Source: a virus
Virus record (IMG/VR): IMGVR_UViG_3300028573_000036
Coordinates: 1 to 36,343 of that record
Length of the DNA stretch: 36,343 nt
Direction: 5' to 3' (one strand)
Position 1 is the stretch's first letter, and the number at the start of each line of letters is the position of its first letter. The translations under genes and the position numbers were made by a program. Below are positions 14,045-22,615 of the stretch, piece by piece. The notes below the pieces were generated by a model. The model was not told the origin of the DNA. It saw only the letters and a program-made list of their open reading frames with translations, and made no database searches.

Positions 14045-14893
14045 ATGTCCATAGACATCACACTACAACGATCACCGCATGATCGTAATCATCCATATTC
14101 AATGATTTCAAATGATCTTATTGACAATATGGAGATATCTAATGAATTAAAAATGTTATTAATATATTGTGTTAGAAAGCCTGACAACTGGGTCTTTCAA
14201 ATAGAACATTTAATAAAATGTATGGATCTTTCTCGACGGCATTTATATAGAATTATTGATGAAGGTATAAAAAATGGTTATATCTTTAGGCCAAGGCAAG
14301 ATCATGATGGCCATTTCAAAAGTGTAAAGTATTTTTTCTCTGAATCTCCAATTTTCAAAAAATGTTCGCCGTGTGCCAAAACCAGCATAGCTGGAAATGT
14401 CACGCCTTCCTTATATAATAAGACTGAAGAATATCTAGAGCATCCTACAGATGCACCTTACGAGAAAGCTCCGATGAGAGACGACATCGAAGCATTACCC
14501 TTCAGCGAAAAAGACAAACGCTCTCTCAGCAAATACCCTCGCGAAGCGATCGCTCATGCAAGCTATTGTCTCAAGCGAATGAAGCAAAAGCCCCCTAAGC
14601 CCATCGCTGTCTTCACGAACTTATGCAAGGGCTACATGTTGAAAGAAAAACTTAATCCTCAAGGAGAGCAAAGAAGATCTCAAGAAGATGTGGCGCGCGC
14701 GGCCCGAAACAAAGAAAGCTTTTCAAGCCAAAAGTATGAAAAGCTTAGGATGTTTTTCTCCATTGAAGGCGATAATGTTGTGGCAAAATATGGCGGAAAA
14801 GTGTATAGTGTTAGCATGTTTAGTGACCTATTTGAAGAAGAAATTTTAAATGTTATAGGCAAATTATATGACCAAATCAATCTATCCTCCTAA
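14045..14893 (+). CDS. Replication initiator-like protein with winged HTH
   Basis: Probably recognises the origin and loads the helicase encoded next, a role played by lambda O/DnaD-type proteins. Residues about 20-85 form an HTH unit: NDLIDNMEISNELKMLLIYC, a Trp turn, then FQIEHLIKCMDLSRRHLYRIIDEGIKNGYI, the phage replication wHTH layout. A Pro/charged linker follows, and the C-terminal 70 residues are helical. The end overlaps the helicase start by 26 bases. The origin role is inferred from gene order. Confidence 0.8.
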   Translation: MSIDITLQRSPHDRNHPYSMISNDLIDNMEISNELKMLLIYCVRKPDNWVFQIEHLIKCMDLSRRHLYRIIDEGIKNGYIFRPRQDHDGHFKSVKYFFSESPIFKKCSPCAKTSIAGNVTPSLYNKTEEYLEHPTDAPYEKAPMRDDIEALPFSEKDKRSLSKYPREAIAHASYCLKRMKQKPPKPIAVFTNLCKGYMLKEKLNPQGEQRRSQEDVARAARNKESFSSQKYEKLRMFFSIEGDNVVAKYGGKVYSVSMFSDLFEEEILNVIGKLYDQINLSS

Positions 14894-16271
14894 TTCTCAA
14901 GAAGCTGAATTAATTGTTATAGGATCAATGCTAAGCTCAGCGAGTCACAACGACTTCGCCTGCCAGCATTTGCTTCCCCAAGACTTCTTTCAAAGCAAGA
15001 ATAAGATTATATTCTCTGCTTTAAAGTCTATGTACGAAGAGGAAAAACCTGCTGAAACTCAGCTTCTCATACAGAAGCTCAAGGATGAGGGTAATCTTTC
15101 CCAAATAACCACAGAATATATTTTTGAATGCACGTCTTTCTCAAACAATGCTTATCAGCTAGAAGAATATGTAAATATAGTCCTTGATAAGTCTATGCGT
15201 CGTGAGTTAATGTTATTATTGAATAACTCTACGCAAGATATCAGCGACGAAAAGCGTTCTGCCGAAGAGATTCTTGAAGATTTCTCTAAAGAAATCTCTC
15301 GTATCTTGAAGAAAAAGTCTTCTCACGAATTCTACACTTTGACTGATATCGTCACAGGGAAAAAATCGCCAGTAGGCGTTTCTCTTGGTGAATATATAGA
15401 AAATAAAATTAAAGATAGAAGAGACTGCAAAGACTCAAACTGCACAGGCTTGAGCACAGGAATATCTTCGATAGACTCTTATCTAAATGGCTTAGGCAAG
15501 TCAAATCTAATCATACTGGCGGCTCGCCCAGGCGTAGGCAAAACTACGTTTGCCCTCGATGTAGCCGTTGATGTAGGTATTCGATCTAGAGTTCCTGTCG
15601 GCATCTTTAGCCTAGAGATGTCGATTCCTCAAATAGTCCTTAAGCTTTTTAGCAACTACTCAGGAATGAGCTACGCTGATTTCGATAGGGGCAATGAAGT
15701 TGATCTCGAAGAAGTCAAAGAGAATATGGAAAAGATCAAAAATGCTCCAATAATTCTCTATGAATCAAGCTCTTGCAAAATAGGCGATATCATGACAGCC
15801 GCTCGTAAGATGAAAGAAATTCATGATATAAGATTTATTATTATAGACTATCTACAGCTTATTGGAGGCTCCGCACGATTCAAGAACTCCGATAGCCGAG
15901 TCAATGAAGTTTCAGAAATTTCAAGGAGCCTCAAAATTCTTGCTAAAGAGCTGAATATACCCATTTTATGCTTAAGCCAGCTAAATAGAGCAGTGGAATC
16001 AAGAAACGATAAGATACCTATGCTTAGCGACTTAAGAGAATCTGGAGCCATTGAGCAGGACGCAGACCAAGTCTTGATGCTTCACAGGCCTGATCTTTAC
16101 AATCCAAGCGATTCTCCAGGTAAAGTAATAGTAAATATTGCTAAAAATCGTCATGGACAGACAGGAAGAATCGATCTGGCCATAGATCTCAAGAATGGCA
16201 ATTTCTATGAGTATTCTCACATGCTGAAAAGTACTATAGATGACTTTAATACAAATAGGTTAAGTGAATGA
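14868..16271 (+). CDS. dnaB: Replicative DNA helicase DnaB
   Basis: Unwinds the fork as a hexamer. The 467-aa protein has the N-terminal helical domain (about 1-110), a linker, and a RecA-like motor. Motor motifs are Walker A AARPGVGKTT (about 218-227), FSLEMS (247-252), Walker B FIIIDYLQL (323-331), SQLNR (370-374) and LSDLRESGAIEQDAD (386-400). All catalytic residues are present. It is coupled to the initiator gene by overlap. Confidence 0.97.
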   Translation: MTKSIYPPNSQEAELIVIGSMLSSASHNDFACQHLLPQDFFQSKNKIIFSALKSMYEEEKPAETQLLIQKLKDEGNLSQITTEYIFECTSFSNNAYQLEEYVNIVLDKSMRRELMLLLNNSTQDISDEKRSAEEILEDFSKEISRILKKKSSHEFYTLTDIVTGKKSPVGVSLGEYIENKIKDRRDCKDSNCTGLSTGISSIDSYLNGLGKSNLIILAARPGVGKTTFALDVAVDVGIRSRVPVGIFSLEMSIPQIVLKLFSNYSGMSYADFDRGNEVDLEEVKENMEKIKNAPIILYESSSCKIGDIMTAARKMKEIHDIRFIIIDYLQLIGGSARFKNSDSRVNEVSEISRSLKILAKELNIPILCLSQLNRAVESRNDKIPMLSDLRESGAIEQDADQVLMLHRPDLYNPSDSPGKVIVNIAKNRHGQTGRIDLAIDLKNGNFYEYSHMLKSTIDDFNTNRLSE

Positions 16272-16573
16272 ATGCAAAACTATTAAGCGAGAAAAAGATC
16301 GCTGCCGACAAGAATTGGAAGACAATTTTTGATAGAATGAACGCTGGTGAGAAGATTGACATGCACACTATAGTCAATGCTCTCGATCGGTGTAACAAAG
16401 CCGATGAGGCTCTCCTGCACTATGAGAAGAGCTTCGTTAACTTTATGAAGGAGCGAGAAAAATATCTGATAGATTGCGACAAAAGCTCAGGAGACGCAGA
16501 GATAGATTCTCACTATCAAAAACTTAGAGAACAATACCAATTAATATTTGGAAATGATGTAAAACATGGATAA
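16268..16573 (+). CDS. Hypothetical helical protein, 101 aa
   Basis: ATGA overlap with the helicase stop, so translationally coupled. Helical and charged, one potential coiled coil (about residues 48-72). Function unknown; position suggests a replication accessory. Confidence 0.75.
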   Translation: MNAKLLSEKKIAADKNWKTIFDRMNAGEKIDMHTIVNALDRCNKADEALLHYEKSFVNFMKEREKYLIDCDKSSGDAEIDSHYQKLREQYQLIFGNDVKHG

Positions 16574-16916
16574 AGCAAGTAGGGTTGAGAAATTTTATTA
16601 TGAAGGTGCTGGTTGCCGAACTTTTGAACAATCAGTTGATTTAAATAGGTTCATGATAATAAATGATAGAATTTATAGCATAAAGTGTCTTAATCAAGTT
16701 ATAAAAAAAGATTGGTTTAAATGCCCAGGGGGCCACATAGACTGCTTAGGAGTAGAACTTTCTTTCGATACTGATGCTGTAGAATTTCTTGGCTTTGATT
16801 CAGTTAAAGATAGAGATTTATTTTATTCTTATATCAATAGATGGCTTTTCGATGATGAGTCATTTAATGTAATAAACATTTACTACGCAAGCGAAAAGGA
16901 AGAGCAAAAAATATGA
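16566..16916 (+). CDS. Hypothetical protein, 116 aa
   Basis: Overlaps the previous gene by 8 bases and the next by 4 (ATGA). Aromatic and acidic, with a possible beta region and several Cys (GC near residue 16, KC near residue 40, FKCPGGH, DCLG). A metal site is possible. No family recognised. Confidence 0.74.
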   Translation: MDKASRVEKFYYEGAGCRTFEQSVDLNRFMIINDRIYSIKCLNQVIKKDWFKCPGGHIDCLGVELSFDTDAVEFLGFDSVKDRDLFYSYINRWLFDDESFNVINIYYASEKEEQKI

Positions 16917-17221
16917 AAATCATTAATTTCAAACCAATGGAAAAGGGCTATCTTAGAGGATTTTTCGATGTCGTTATCGAAGAATGGGGCATGACGATGG
17001 CATGCTCTTTTTTTAATAAAGATGGCAAGAAGTGGGTAGGACTTCCAAGCAGAGAATACGAGAAAGATGGGCAGAAAAAATATCAGTCTTTGGTAAAGTT
17101 CGATGAAGCTCGGAACAAAAAGTTTCAAGACAAAGTCATTGCTATGATTGATGCGGGCGAATATGAATCGATGGCTCCTAGAGCGCCTGCTGTGCCTTCT
17201 GATGCGGAATGTCCTTTCTAA
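16913..17221 (+). CDS. SSB-like protein with SSB-type C-terminal tip, 102 aa
   Basis: A single beta-rich domain with KKWVGLPSREYEKDGQKKYQ resembling SpoVG/phage single-stranded DNA-binding folds. It is followed by a Pro/Ala linker and the final DAECPF, an acidic-P-F tip like the DDIPF of bacterial SSB that recruits partner enzymes. Near helicase and recombination genes. Binding is inferred from this ending and position. Confidence 0.75.
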   Translation: MKIINFKPMEKGYLRGFFDVVIEEWGMTMACSFFNKDGKKWVGLPSREYEKDGQKKYQSLVKFDEARNKKFQDKVIAMIDAGEYESMAPRAPAVPSDAECPF

Positions 17222-17427
17222 TGTCAATGCAAACTAAAGTCTGCCCAATATGCAGTAAAGAGTTTACCACCGACAAAAAAGCCCGTTTCTGCGGGCTTCC
17301 ATGTGAGCAAAAATTCAACAAGATGTCTTCCGGCGAAAGATGGTGCCTAAAGAAGCCACCCCATACGGTTAGCAAAACTTGCAGGCTTCATAGCACCATG
17401 GTTAATAGGCCTGACGGATTTGGGTGA
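17221..17427 (+). CDS. Zinc-ribbon micro-protein, 68 aa
   Basis: The start is ATG 17221, sharing a base with the preceding stop (TAATG). C-P-I-C (residues 8-11) and a later C-x3-C in FCGLPC form a likely zinc site, with two further Cys downstream. The tail is basic. Last + gene before the convergent tail-fibre cluster. Function unknown. Confidence 0.7.
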   Translation: MSMQTKVCPICSKEFTTDKKARFCGLPCEQKFNKMSSGERWCLKKPPHTVSKTCRLHSTMVNRPDGFG

Positions 17428-17500
17428 CCCATGGCGAGGCGATCGTTGGTTAAGACAACCTGGGATAGCGGGTATGGTTGAAAAACGCGTGGTGTGCGAT

Positions 17501-18277
17501 TTAGAATGTTACGATCCAATAGGCCACTATAATATCTATGGTATTGTTATTAGCTGCGTTACCTGAAATTTCAGTAGCATTATTATTCCATGCTGCAATA
17601 TTTACATTGTCCAATATCCCAACTGCTTGGCTTAAAAGACTACTTGAATTAGGCAAGATTGATTTCCTATTTGTATTTGCTACTATTTGTGTGTTACTTA
17701 ATGCAGTTCCAGCAGATGTGGTATTATTATTGTAATAAAGTCCTATAGTTTGCGCAGCACTTGCTGTAAACACATTCGTTCCCCCATAGTTTAGCTGGCT
17801 ACAAATGGTCACTAAAGCTATGCCTTTTCCAGCACCTGGTGCAGCAATAATCTCTACTGGGGTTCCGTGTAAATTTTTAATTTGTGAGTTTGTTAGTGTT
17901 ATAGAAACTGTCTGAAATGATCCGCCGCTAGCAGCAGCGCTAGTCCAGTTAGTTCCATCGCTTGTGAGTACATTTCCACTTGATCCAGGAGTAGCCCAAG
18001 TCTCGGTAGAGTAGACGTTATTTGTTCCATCTGAAACTAGAATCTTACGTGAGGTACCGCTTGCGCTGGGGTAGGTGGGGGTGGAGAATGCTGGATCAGA
18101 AGCTCCCGCTGATTGAAGGACTTGACCTGAATTTCCTGCTGCTAAACTTGTAATAGCATTAGACGCTCCACCCACCAATACTCTATGATTGGTAACAGTA
18201 TCAGCAGAAAAAGCACCCGCTCCATCAAATTTTACTATTCCACTACTAGAAATATTTAGAACGTTGTTTACTGCCAT
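17501..18277 (-). CDS. Tail-fibre-type protein, paralogue with swapped C-terminal domain, 258 aa
   Basis: ATG immediately follows the HNH stop, with AAGGTG as ribosome site. The N-terminal about 75 residues (SSSGIVKFDGAG...ITSLAAGNSGQVLQS) match the 201-aa gene at 18828. The C-terminal about 130 residues (SITLTNSQIKNLHGT...NTIDIIVAYWIVTF) match the 193-aa gene at 20060. It is Ser/Gly/Asn-rich, the composition of tail fibres that bind host receptors. The 3' flank after the stop is also similar to that after 20060. Confidence 0.8.
   Translation of the reverse strand: MAVNNVLNISSSGIVKFDGAGAFSADTVTNHRVLVGGASNAITSLAAGNSGQVLQSAGASDPAFSTPTYPSASGTSRKILVSDGTNNVYSTETWATPGSSGNVLTSDGTNWTSAAASGGSFQTVSITLTNSQIKNLHGTPVEIIAAPGAGKGIALVTICSQLNYGGTNVFTASAAQTIGLYYNNNTTSAGTALSNTQIVANTNRKSILPNSSSLLSQAVGILDNVNIAAWNNNATEISGNAANNNTIDIIVAYWIVTF
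18237..18277. repeat. 41-bp exact direct repeat, copy 1
   Basis: The first 41 bases of the 258-aa gene are identical to 19393-19433, the start of the 201-aa gene. The two copies bracket the HNH gene and the 201-aa gene and could support recombination or domain exchange. Confidence 0.9.
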
Positions 18278-18784
18278 TTATTTCACCTTTTTTCTGCCCT
18301 CTTTTGCATGAAGCCTCATATGGCAAGATATGCAGAGGATTTTTCCATTTTCTATGTCAAAACGCAATTCGGGAAATTCATAAAAACATTTTAAATGATG
18401 TGCATGAAGTCGTTCAGTTTTCCCACAAGTTTCACATTTGTGTCCACATCTTTCAAGTAATTTTTCTTTCCAAATTTTATAAGCTATATGACATCTATCT
18501 TGATCTTCATTTTCATGAACATTTTTCTTCCAATGATGTCTACCTTCTTTTACAGCTATTTTTTGCCCTCTAGATATAGCTAAACGATGCTCTAAACTAT
18601 ATTTTCTTCCTTGCAGTTTTTTCCTTTGCGATTCTATCTGGTCTGGAGTCCGAGACCACTCATCAAGCTGTCGCGTCTCATAACATTCCCTACAAGTAAC
18701 TGTACGCCCATCTGCCTGTCTTTTATCGACTTTAAATTTCTGAATTCTTTTTGTATCACCACATCTTCTACATGTCTTTTCCAC
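18278..18784 (-). CDS. Free-standing HNH homing endonuclease with NUMOD3-like motif
   Basis: Selfish nuclease that cuts DNA lacking its gene. The N-terminal CRRCG and later CRECY make a zinc ribbon. A GRKYSLEHRLAISRGQK segment (about residues 60-80) matches the NUMOD3 DNA-binding type. The C-terminal CETCGKTERLHAHHLKCF then CISCHMRLH is the HNH core with its zinc Cys pairs. GTG 18784 is preferred over TTG 18790 because GGAG is 6 bases before it. It lies between two fibre genes and directly abuts the 258-aa gene. Confidence 0.92.
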   Translation of the reverse strand: MEKTCRRCGDTKRIQKFKVDKRQADGRTVTCRECYETRQLDEWSRTPDQIESQRKKLQGRKYSLEHRLAISRGQKIAVKEGRHHWKKNVHENEDQDRCHIAYKIWKEKLLERCGHKCETCGKTERLHAHHLKCFYEFPELRFDIENGKILCISCHMRLHAKEGRKKVK

Positions 18785-18811
18785 AATCAACTCCGTTTTT
18801 AAGTTGATTGT
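18783..18811 (-). promoter_or_regulatory. Hairpin that hides the HNH ribosome site
   Basis: Inverted arms of 10 bases (ACAATCAACT 18783-18792, AGTTGATTGT 18802-18811) with a 9-base loop. In the mRNA the start codon lies in the stem, and the GGAG is half in the stem and half in the loop. Hairpin masking of the ribosome site is established for T4 intron endonuclease genes; here it is inferred. Confidence 0.7.
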
Positions 18812-18827
18812 AGCAGATTCTATATTT

Positions 18828-19433
18828 TTACACTATAGTAAGTGATCCTACAGCAGTTAAAACGTTCCACACAGTAGAAGCGCCTGAAACTACACAAACC
18901 ATACGTAAACTGTCACGGATATTTACAGAAGCTATTGAGCCTCCTGCACCGACAGTTGTTGAACTTGTTCCTATAAAAATCTGCTGGTTGGCATTTTGGG
19001 CAATTTGCCATCCTAGGGCGGTATTAATGCCAGTTATTTCAATTATATCACCGATAGCTGCTGTAGCTGGAAGAGTCATAACGAGTGTTGATCCCTTGTT
19101 AGCTATAGTACCTGTATTCACTGTAAATGACGCATTAACAGTAACTACAGACCAGGTAAGTCCACCACCTGTTGAATTGATTGCTAAACTTCCCGCTCCC
19201 GTGGTAAAAGTTATGCCACCCGTTCCTGTGAGGGTAGCAAAGACTGGATCTGCACCTGTTGATCCTACAAGTACTTGACCATTAGAACCTACGGCTAATG
19301 ATGTTAGAGCGTGATTGGTTGCTCCTCCCACCGGAACCGCATGTTGAGTAACGGAAATTGCATTGAAGGTACCGGCTCCATCAAATGCAGTTATTCCACT
19401 ACTAGAAATATTTAGAACGTTGTTTACTGCCAT
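18828..19433 (-). CDS. Tail-fibre-type protein, 201 aa
   Basis: The start is placed at ATG 19433, matching the MAVNNVL start of the 258-aa paralogue; upstream codons overlap the previous gene. N-terminal SSSGI...GAGTF module, then a glycine-rich linker, then a beta-rich C-terminal module (VTVNASFTVNTG...GSLTIV) shared with the 186-aa gene. Likely part of a set of exchangeable receptor-contact proteins. Confidence 0.8.
   Translation of the reverse strand: MAVNNVLNISSSGITAFDGAGTFNAISVTQHAVPVGGATNHALTSLAVGSNGQVLVGSTGADPVFATLTGTGGITFTTGAGSLAINSTGGGLTWSVVTVNASFTVNTGTIANKGSTLVMTLPATAAIGDIIEITGINTALGWQIAQNANQQIFIGTSSTTVGAGGSIASVNIRDSLRMVCVVSGASTVWNVLTAVGSLTIV
19393..19433. repeat. 41-bp exact direct repeat, copy 2
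   Basis: Identical to 18237-18277. It is the first 41 bases of the 201-aa gene on the - strand. Confidence 0.9.
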
Positions 19434-19435
19434 AA

Positions 19436-19996
19436 TTATACCACTGTTAAAGATCCTGTAGCGAATGTAGCTACGAAAGTTAAATTTGCCTGCTGACAAA
19501 CGAGAGTTATGCTATCGCCTTGTTGTGTACTAGCGATTGAACCGCCTACACCTGCTGTAGTTGATTTGTTGGCTAGGACTATCTGTTGACCTGCGCCTTG
19601 CGTTATGATGAAACCTGCGGAGCCGATAAGGTAAACGATTATCGTTGCGCCTACAGCTGCGACCGCAGGAAGAGCCAAAGATAATGTTGCGCCTCCGGAA
19701 CAAAAATAGCCATTTTGCACTGTAAGCGTCTGAGAAGCGGATATATTCTGCCATACCATGCTTCCGCCAGCGCCAGAGCCATCGATGTTGATGTTACCGC
19801 CAGGATAGGTAACAATGATACCGCCAGAACCTGTGATATGCCCGACTTGTATTTGCTGAGCAGGAGCTGCATTACCTGTCCCTATAGCGAGATCTCCAAG
19901 ATTAAGGAATTCTCCTAAATGATGATATGCAGAAGCTGTTGGATCGCTAAAGTTTTGGTTTGCACACCACAGTACTTGTCCTTCAAATCCTGGCAA
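19436..19996 (-). CDS. Tail-fibre-type protein, 186 aa, TTG start
   Basis: No ATG lies at the N-terminus; TTG 19996 follows AGAGGT at the right distance. The N-terminal part differs from its neighbours (GFEGQVLWCANQNF, GNINIDGSG) and resembles fibre stems. The C-terminal 85 residues match the module in the 201-aa gene (AAVGATIIVYLI, STTAGVGGSIAS, GSLTVV). It ends two bases before that gene's ATG. Confidence 0.8.
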   Translation of the reverse strand: MPGFEGQVLWCANQNFSDPTASAYHHLGEFLNLGDLAIGTGNAAPAQQIQVGHITGSGGIIVTYPGGNINIDGSGAGGSMVWQNISASQTLTVQNGYFCSGGATLSLALPAVAAVGATIIVYLIGSAGFIITQGAGQQIVLANKSTTAGVGGSIASTQQGDSITLVCQQANLTFVATFATGSLTVV

Positions 19997-20059
19997 TGAT
20001 TACCTCTTTATAAATAAAATCCTAAAAACACGATATAGCCTTGCATAGTGGTGGGCGAT

Positions 20060-20641
20060 TTAGAAGGACATTATAGAATATAGAACAACTATGTCAATTG
20101 TGTTGTCATTGGCAGCATTACCAGAGATTTCTGTCGCTACCGAGTTCCAAAGAGCTATATTCACATTGTCCATAACTCCTGCCGCAACGTTAACTGTTGT
20201 GGCTCCAAGAGCGGTATTAACTAAGCTAAATTTGTTTGCAGTTGATGTTAACATAGCATTTGAAACGGCGGTCATGTTGTTCGTGGTAGTCGAACTATTA
20301 TAATAGAACCCTATAGTTTGAGCGGCAGCGGCTGTAAATGCGTTATTTCCACCATAAATTAATTTAGAAGAGCAGCAGTGAATGATTATCGCTTTTCCAG
20401 CTCCTGGAGCCGCAATTAGTTGAACTGAAGTACCATGTAAATTCTTGATTTGAGAGTTGGTAAGCGTTATTGAGGCTGACAGAAGCAAAGGCGCTGTGCT
20501 ATTCCAGTTAGTGCCATCGCTTTGCAGCAGATTAAGCGCCGTTCCAGCGTTGGAAGGATAGGTTGCAGTAGAAAAAACGGGCGCATTGTTGCCATTACCT
20601 TGCAATACTTTACCTGTTGCGGCTGTGCCTATGTTTGACAT
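20060..20641 (-). CDS. Tail-fibre-type protein, 193 aa
   Basis: AAGGAG precedes the ATG. The short N-terminus (GKVLQGNGNNAPVFSTATYPS) resembles the GQVLQSAG stretch of the 258-aa gene, and the rest is the LTNSQIKNLHGT module. Both paralogues end with an aromatic-rich beta strand. Likely receptor-contact or fibre-tip protein. Confidence 0.8.
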   Translation of the reverse strand: MSNIGTAATGKVLQGNGNNAPVFSTATYPSNAGTALNLLQSDGTNWNSTAPLLLSASITLTNSQIKNLHGTSVQLIAAPGAGKAIIIHCCSSKLIYGGNNAFTAAAAQTIGFYYNSSTTTNNMTAVSNAMLTSTANKFSLVNTALGATTVNVAAGVMDNVNIALWNSVATEISGNAANDNTIDIVVLYSIMSF

Positions 20642-20650
20642 TATATCTCC

Positions 20651-22075
20651 TTAAAGCACATTCCATTGCGTGCCATTGTAAATAATATTTACTGCGCCCC
20701 AATTCGTTCCAATCACATACGACGCTTGACCGTCGATATTCTTACCGCTAGGCGTAATCGTGATGTTGTTAGAGGCAGCAGAACCAACGTTATCCTTAAT
20801 TCTATGAATTTGTCCTGTAGTAGGGCTAGCCAATGGAGTAATGGTCCTACCTGAAGATGTATCAACCAAAATCAAGTTATCTTGAGGAACAGTTGTGTAA
20901 GGATAAGCACCCGGGGTCGTTACCCTCACAGCATTGTTAGAGCAGACATAGGGAACTTGGGTCGTAGTATTGATTAAGGATGAGGTACCCACAAATATCA
21001 AATTGCCAAAATTTAGTGTTCCTGCACCTGTGATCGCATTTGTATTCGATGAGTTTACAGTGCAGTTGGACATCTGAAGGCTTGAAGAAATTGAAACGGC
21101 GCTTGCTGTTCCTCCTATCACGATAGAATTATAACATTCTTGAGCTTGGCTTCCACCCACTGTCAAGGCAATAGCACCAGAAGTAAACAATCTACAGCTT
21201 TCTATTGAGAGCCTTCCTGTTCCTGAAGAGATGATCTGGCCTGAGAAGTTGCAATCTATTGCTGTTAGACCACCACCGCTAACGGTAAAGCCGAGGCCTA
21301 TAGTATTGTCGGTGCCTACATCGGAGTTCGTTATTGTCAATATCCCGTTAGAAATCAGGTTCTGATTTGTAGATCCACCAGAATTTATGAAAGTGCAGCC
21401 CTGGCAGATGTGAGTACCTGCGGAGATGTTGTAGAAAGCACCATCAACGTTTGTTGTACCAAAGCTATCGAAGATGAATGACGAGGCATTTGCGTTGCTA
21501 CAAACTAGTGAGTAGAATATGCCGCCGCCGCTAGCTTGTGTTAGATCGCAATCTTTTAATGTCAGAACTGTAGGATTAGCCCCGCTGATTGTGATACCAT
21601 TAGAAGCGCCAGCAATAAGCTGAAAGCCATCAATGGTCACTCTACCGGAATATGTGGCTGTAATAGAGCCTTGGATTGCAACAGTATTTGAATAGCCATC
21701 ACCAGTAAGGGCAATGAGGTCTACGCCGGCAACAAGTGTAAGGTCCTCTACATAGTTACCAGGGCGCACATATACTGTCTGACCTGAAACAGCAGCATTG
21801 ATAGCTGACTGAACAGTTGTAAATGTGCCTCTTAAGCCTACAGTAGACGAAGGATCAACCACAAACGCCGAAATCCTGGTCCTATCCTCAAAGGTGATAG
21901 TAGAGACGGATCCATTGGTTTCCATGACCTGGATGCCGCCGGCAGTCTGTCCAAGCAGGTTGAAATTATGGTTTATATCAGGATTAAGTTGGCCGCCTGT
22001 ATCTGCTGTTAGATGGTCAACAGGGCCTGCCCCGCCGCCTCCACCACCAGCATTTATGACTCCTGCTTGTGACAT
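20651..22075 (-). CDS. Right-handed beta-helix tailspike/fibre protein, 474 aa
   Basis: The N-terminal anchor-like 60 residues are Gly-rich (GGGGGAGPVDHLT). From about residue 85 the FTTVQSAINAAVSGQTVYVRPGNYVE start of a pectate-lyase-like beta-helix is visible, with regular short strands and Asn/Ser/Gly turns (IDGFQL, LKDCDL, IESCRL, MSNCTV). Beta-helix spikes bind and often cut surface polysaccharide. No catalytic residues can be assigned. The C-terminus (IDGQASYVIGTNWGAVNIIYNGTQWNVL) is a typical fibre foot or trimerisation end. Confidence 0.86.
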   Translation of the reverse strand: MSQAGVINAGGGGGGAGPVDHLTADTGGQLNPDINHNFNLLGQTAGGIQVMETNGSVSTITFEDRTRISAFVVDPSSTVGLRGTFTTVQSAINAAVSGQTVYVRPGNYVEDLTLVAGVDLIALTGDGYSNTVAIQGSITATYSGRVTIDGFQLIAGASNGITISGANPTVLTLKDCDLTQASGGGIFYSLVCSNANASSFIFDSFGTTNVDGAFYNISAGTHICQGCTFINSGGSTNQNLISNGILTITNSDVGTDNTIGLGFTVSGGGLTAIDCNFSGQIISSGTGRLSIESCRLFTSGAIALTVGGSQAQECYNSIVIGGTASAVSISSSLQMSNCTVNSSNTNAITGAGTLNFGNLIFVGTSSLINTTTQVPYVCSNNAVRVTTPGAYPYTTVPQDNLILVDTSSGRTITPLASPTTGQIHRIKDNVGSAASNNITITPSGKNIDGQASYVIGTNWGAVNIIYNGTQWNVL

Positions 22076-22078
22076 GCT

Positions 22079-22411
22079 TTATACCGCGTAATAGGTTGAT
22101 AAATAGATATTGCCGGTTCCTGCCGTGCCTTTTACAGCTACTTGAACATTAGCAGCTAGAGCAAATTCGCAATCCCATGTTCTGTCGGATGTGACATCTA
22201 TCAACAAGAACGACCCCGCAGGAAGGTACTCATGATCTGTAATGCCACCATCATAGGAAACAGTCACATCAGTACTTGAAGTACTTGTCAGCTTGAAGAT
22301 GCGTATAGGATTGGCTGTAACAGAACCTAGATTTTGATAAGAGCCAGTCAGAGTTGAAGATGCTATTGATCTCAACGCTTCAAAGGCTAATTTGTTCTTT
22401 ACTGCTGGCAT
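22079..22411 (-). CDS. Tail-associated protein, 110 aa
   Basis: Three bases separate its stop from the beta-helix gene start. Beta-rich sequence with VTVSYDGGITDHEYLPAGSFLLID and a terminal beta strand, the type of small phage tail protein often found next to fibres. No specific family. Confidence 0.75.
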   Translation of the reverse strand: MPAVKNKLAFEALRSIASSTLTGSYQNLGSVTANPIRIFKLTSTSSTDVTVSYDGGITDHEYLPAGSFLLIDVTSDRTWDCEFALAANVQVAVKGTAGTGNIYLSTYYAV

Positions 22412-22413
22412 AT

Positions 22414-22608
22414 TTATCCTTGTGGTGTTTCAACAACTACAGGAGGCGTTTCTACAGGCGCATCCGCCTGTTTCATAAGCTCAAGCACATGTGCCTTCAT
22501 CTGATAGAGCACATCATGTAGCTCGCCGAGTGGTGCTGTAGGCTCTACCAGTAGTTGATAGAGCCTTTCGCCAACTTTAATTTCTATACTTGTCAGTGTC
22601 TTTTTCAT
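22414..22608 (-). CDS. Small helical protein, 64 aa
   Basis: Starts KKTLTSIEIKVGERLYQLLVEP, a beta hairpin, followed by a helix and a Pro/Val tail. Directly between the long fibre and the 110-aa tail protein, so perhaps a fibre chaperone; that is inference. Confidence 0.7.
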   Translation of the reverse strand: MKKTLTSIEIKVGERLYQLLVEPTAPLGELHDVLYQMKAHVLELMKQADAPVETPPVVVETPQG

Positions 22609-22615
22609 TGATTCC

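Noticed and set aside
17428-17500. Terminator between the convergent zinc-ribbon and fibre genes
   Set aside because: Only 3-4 base stems could be found; no T-run at the right place.
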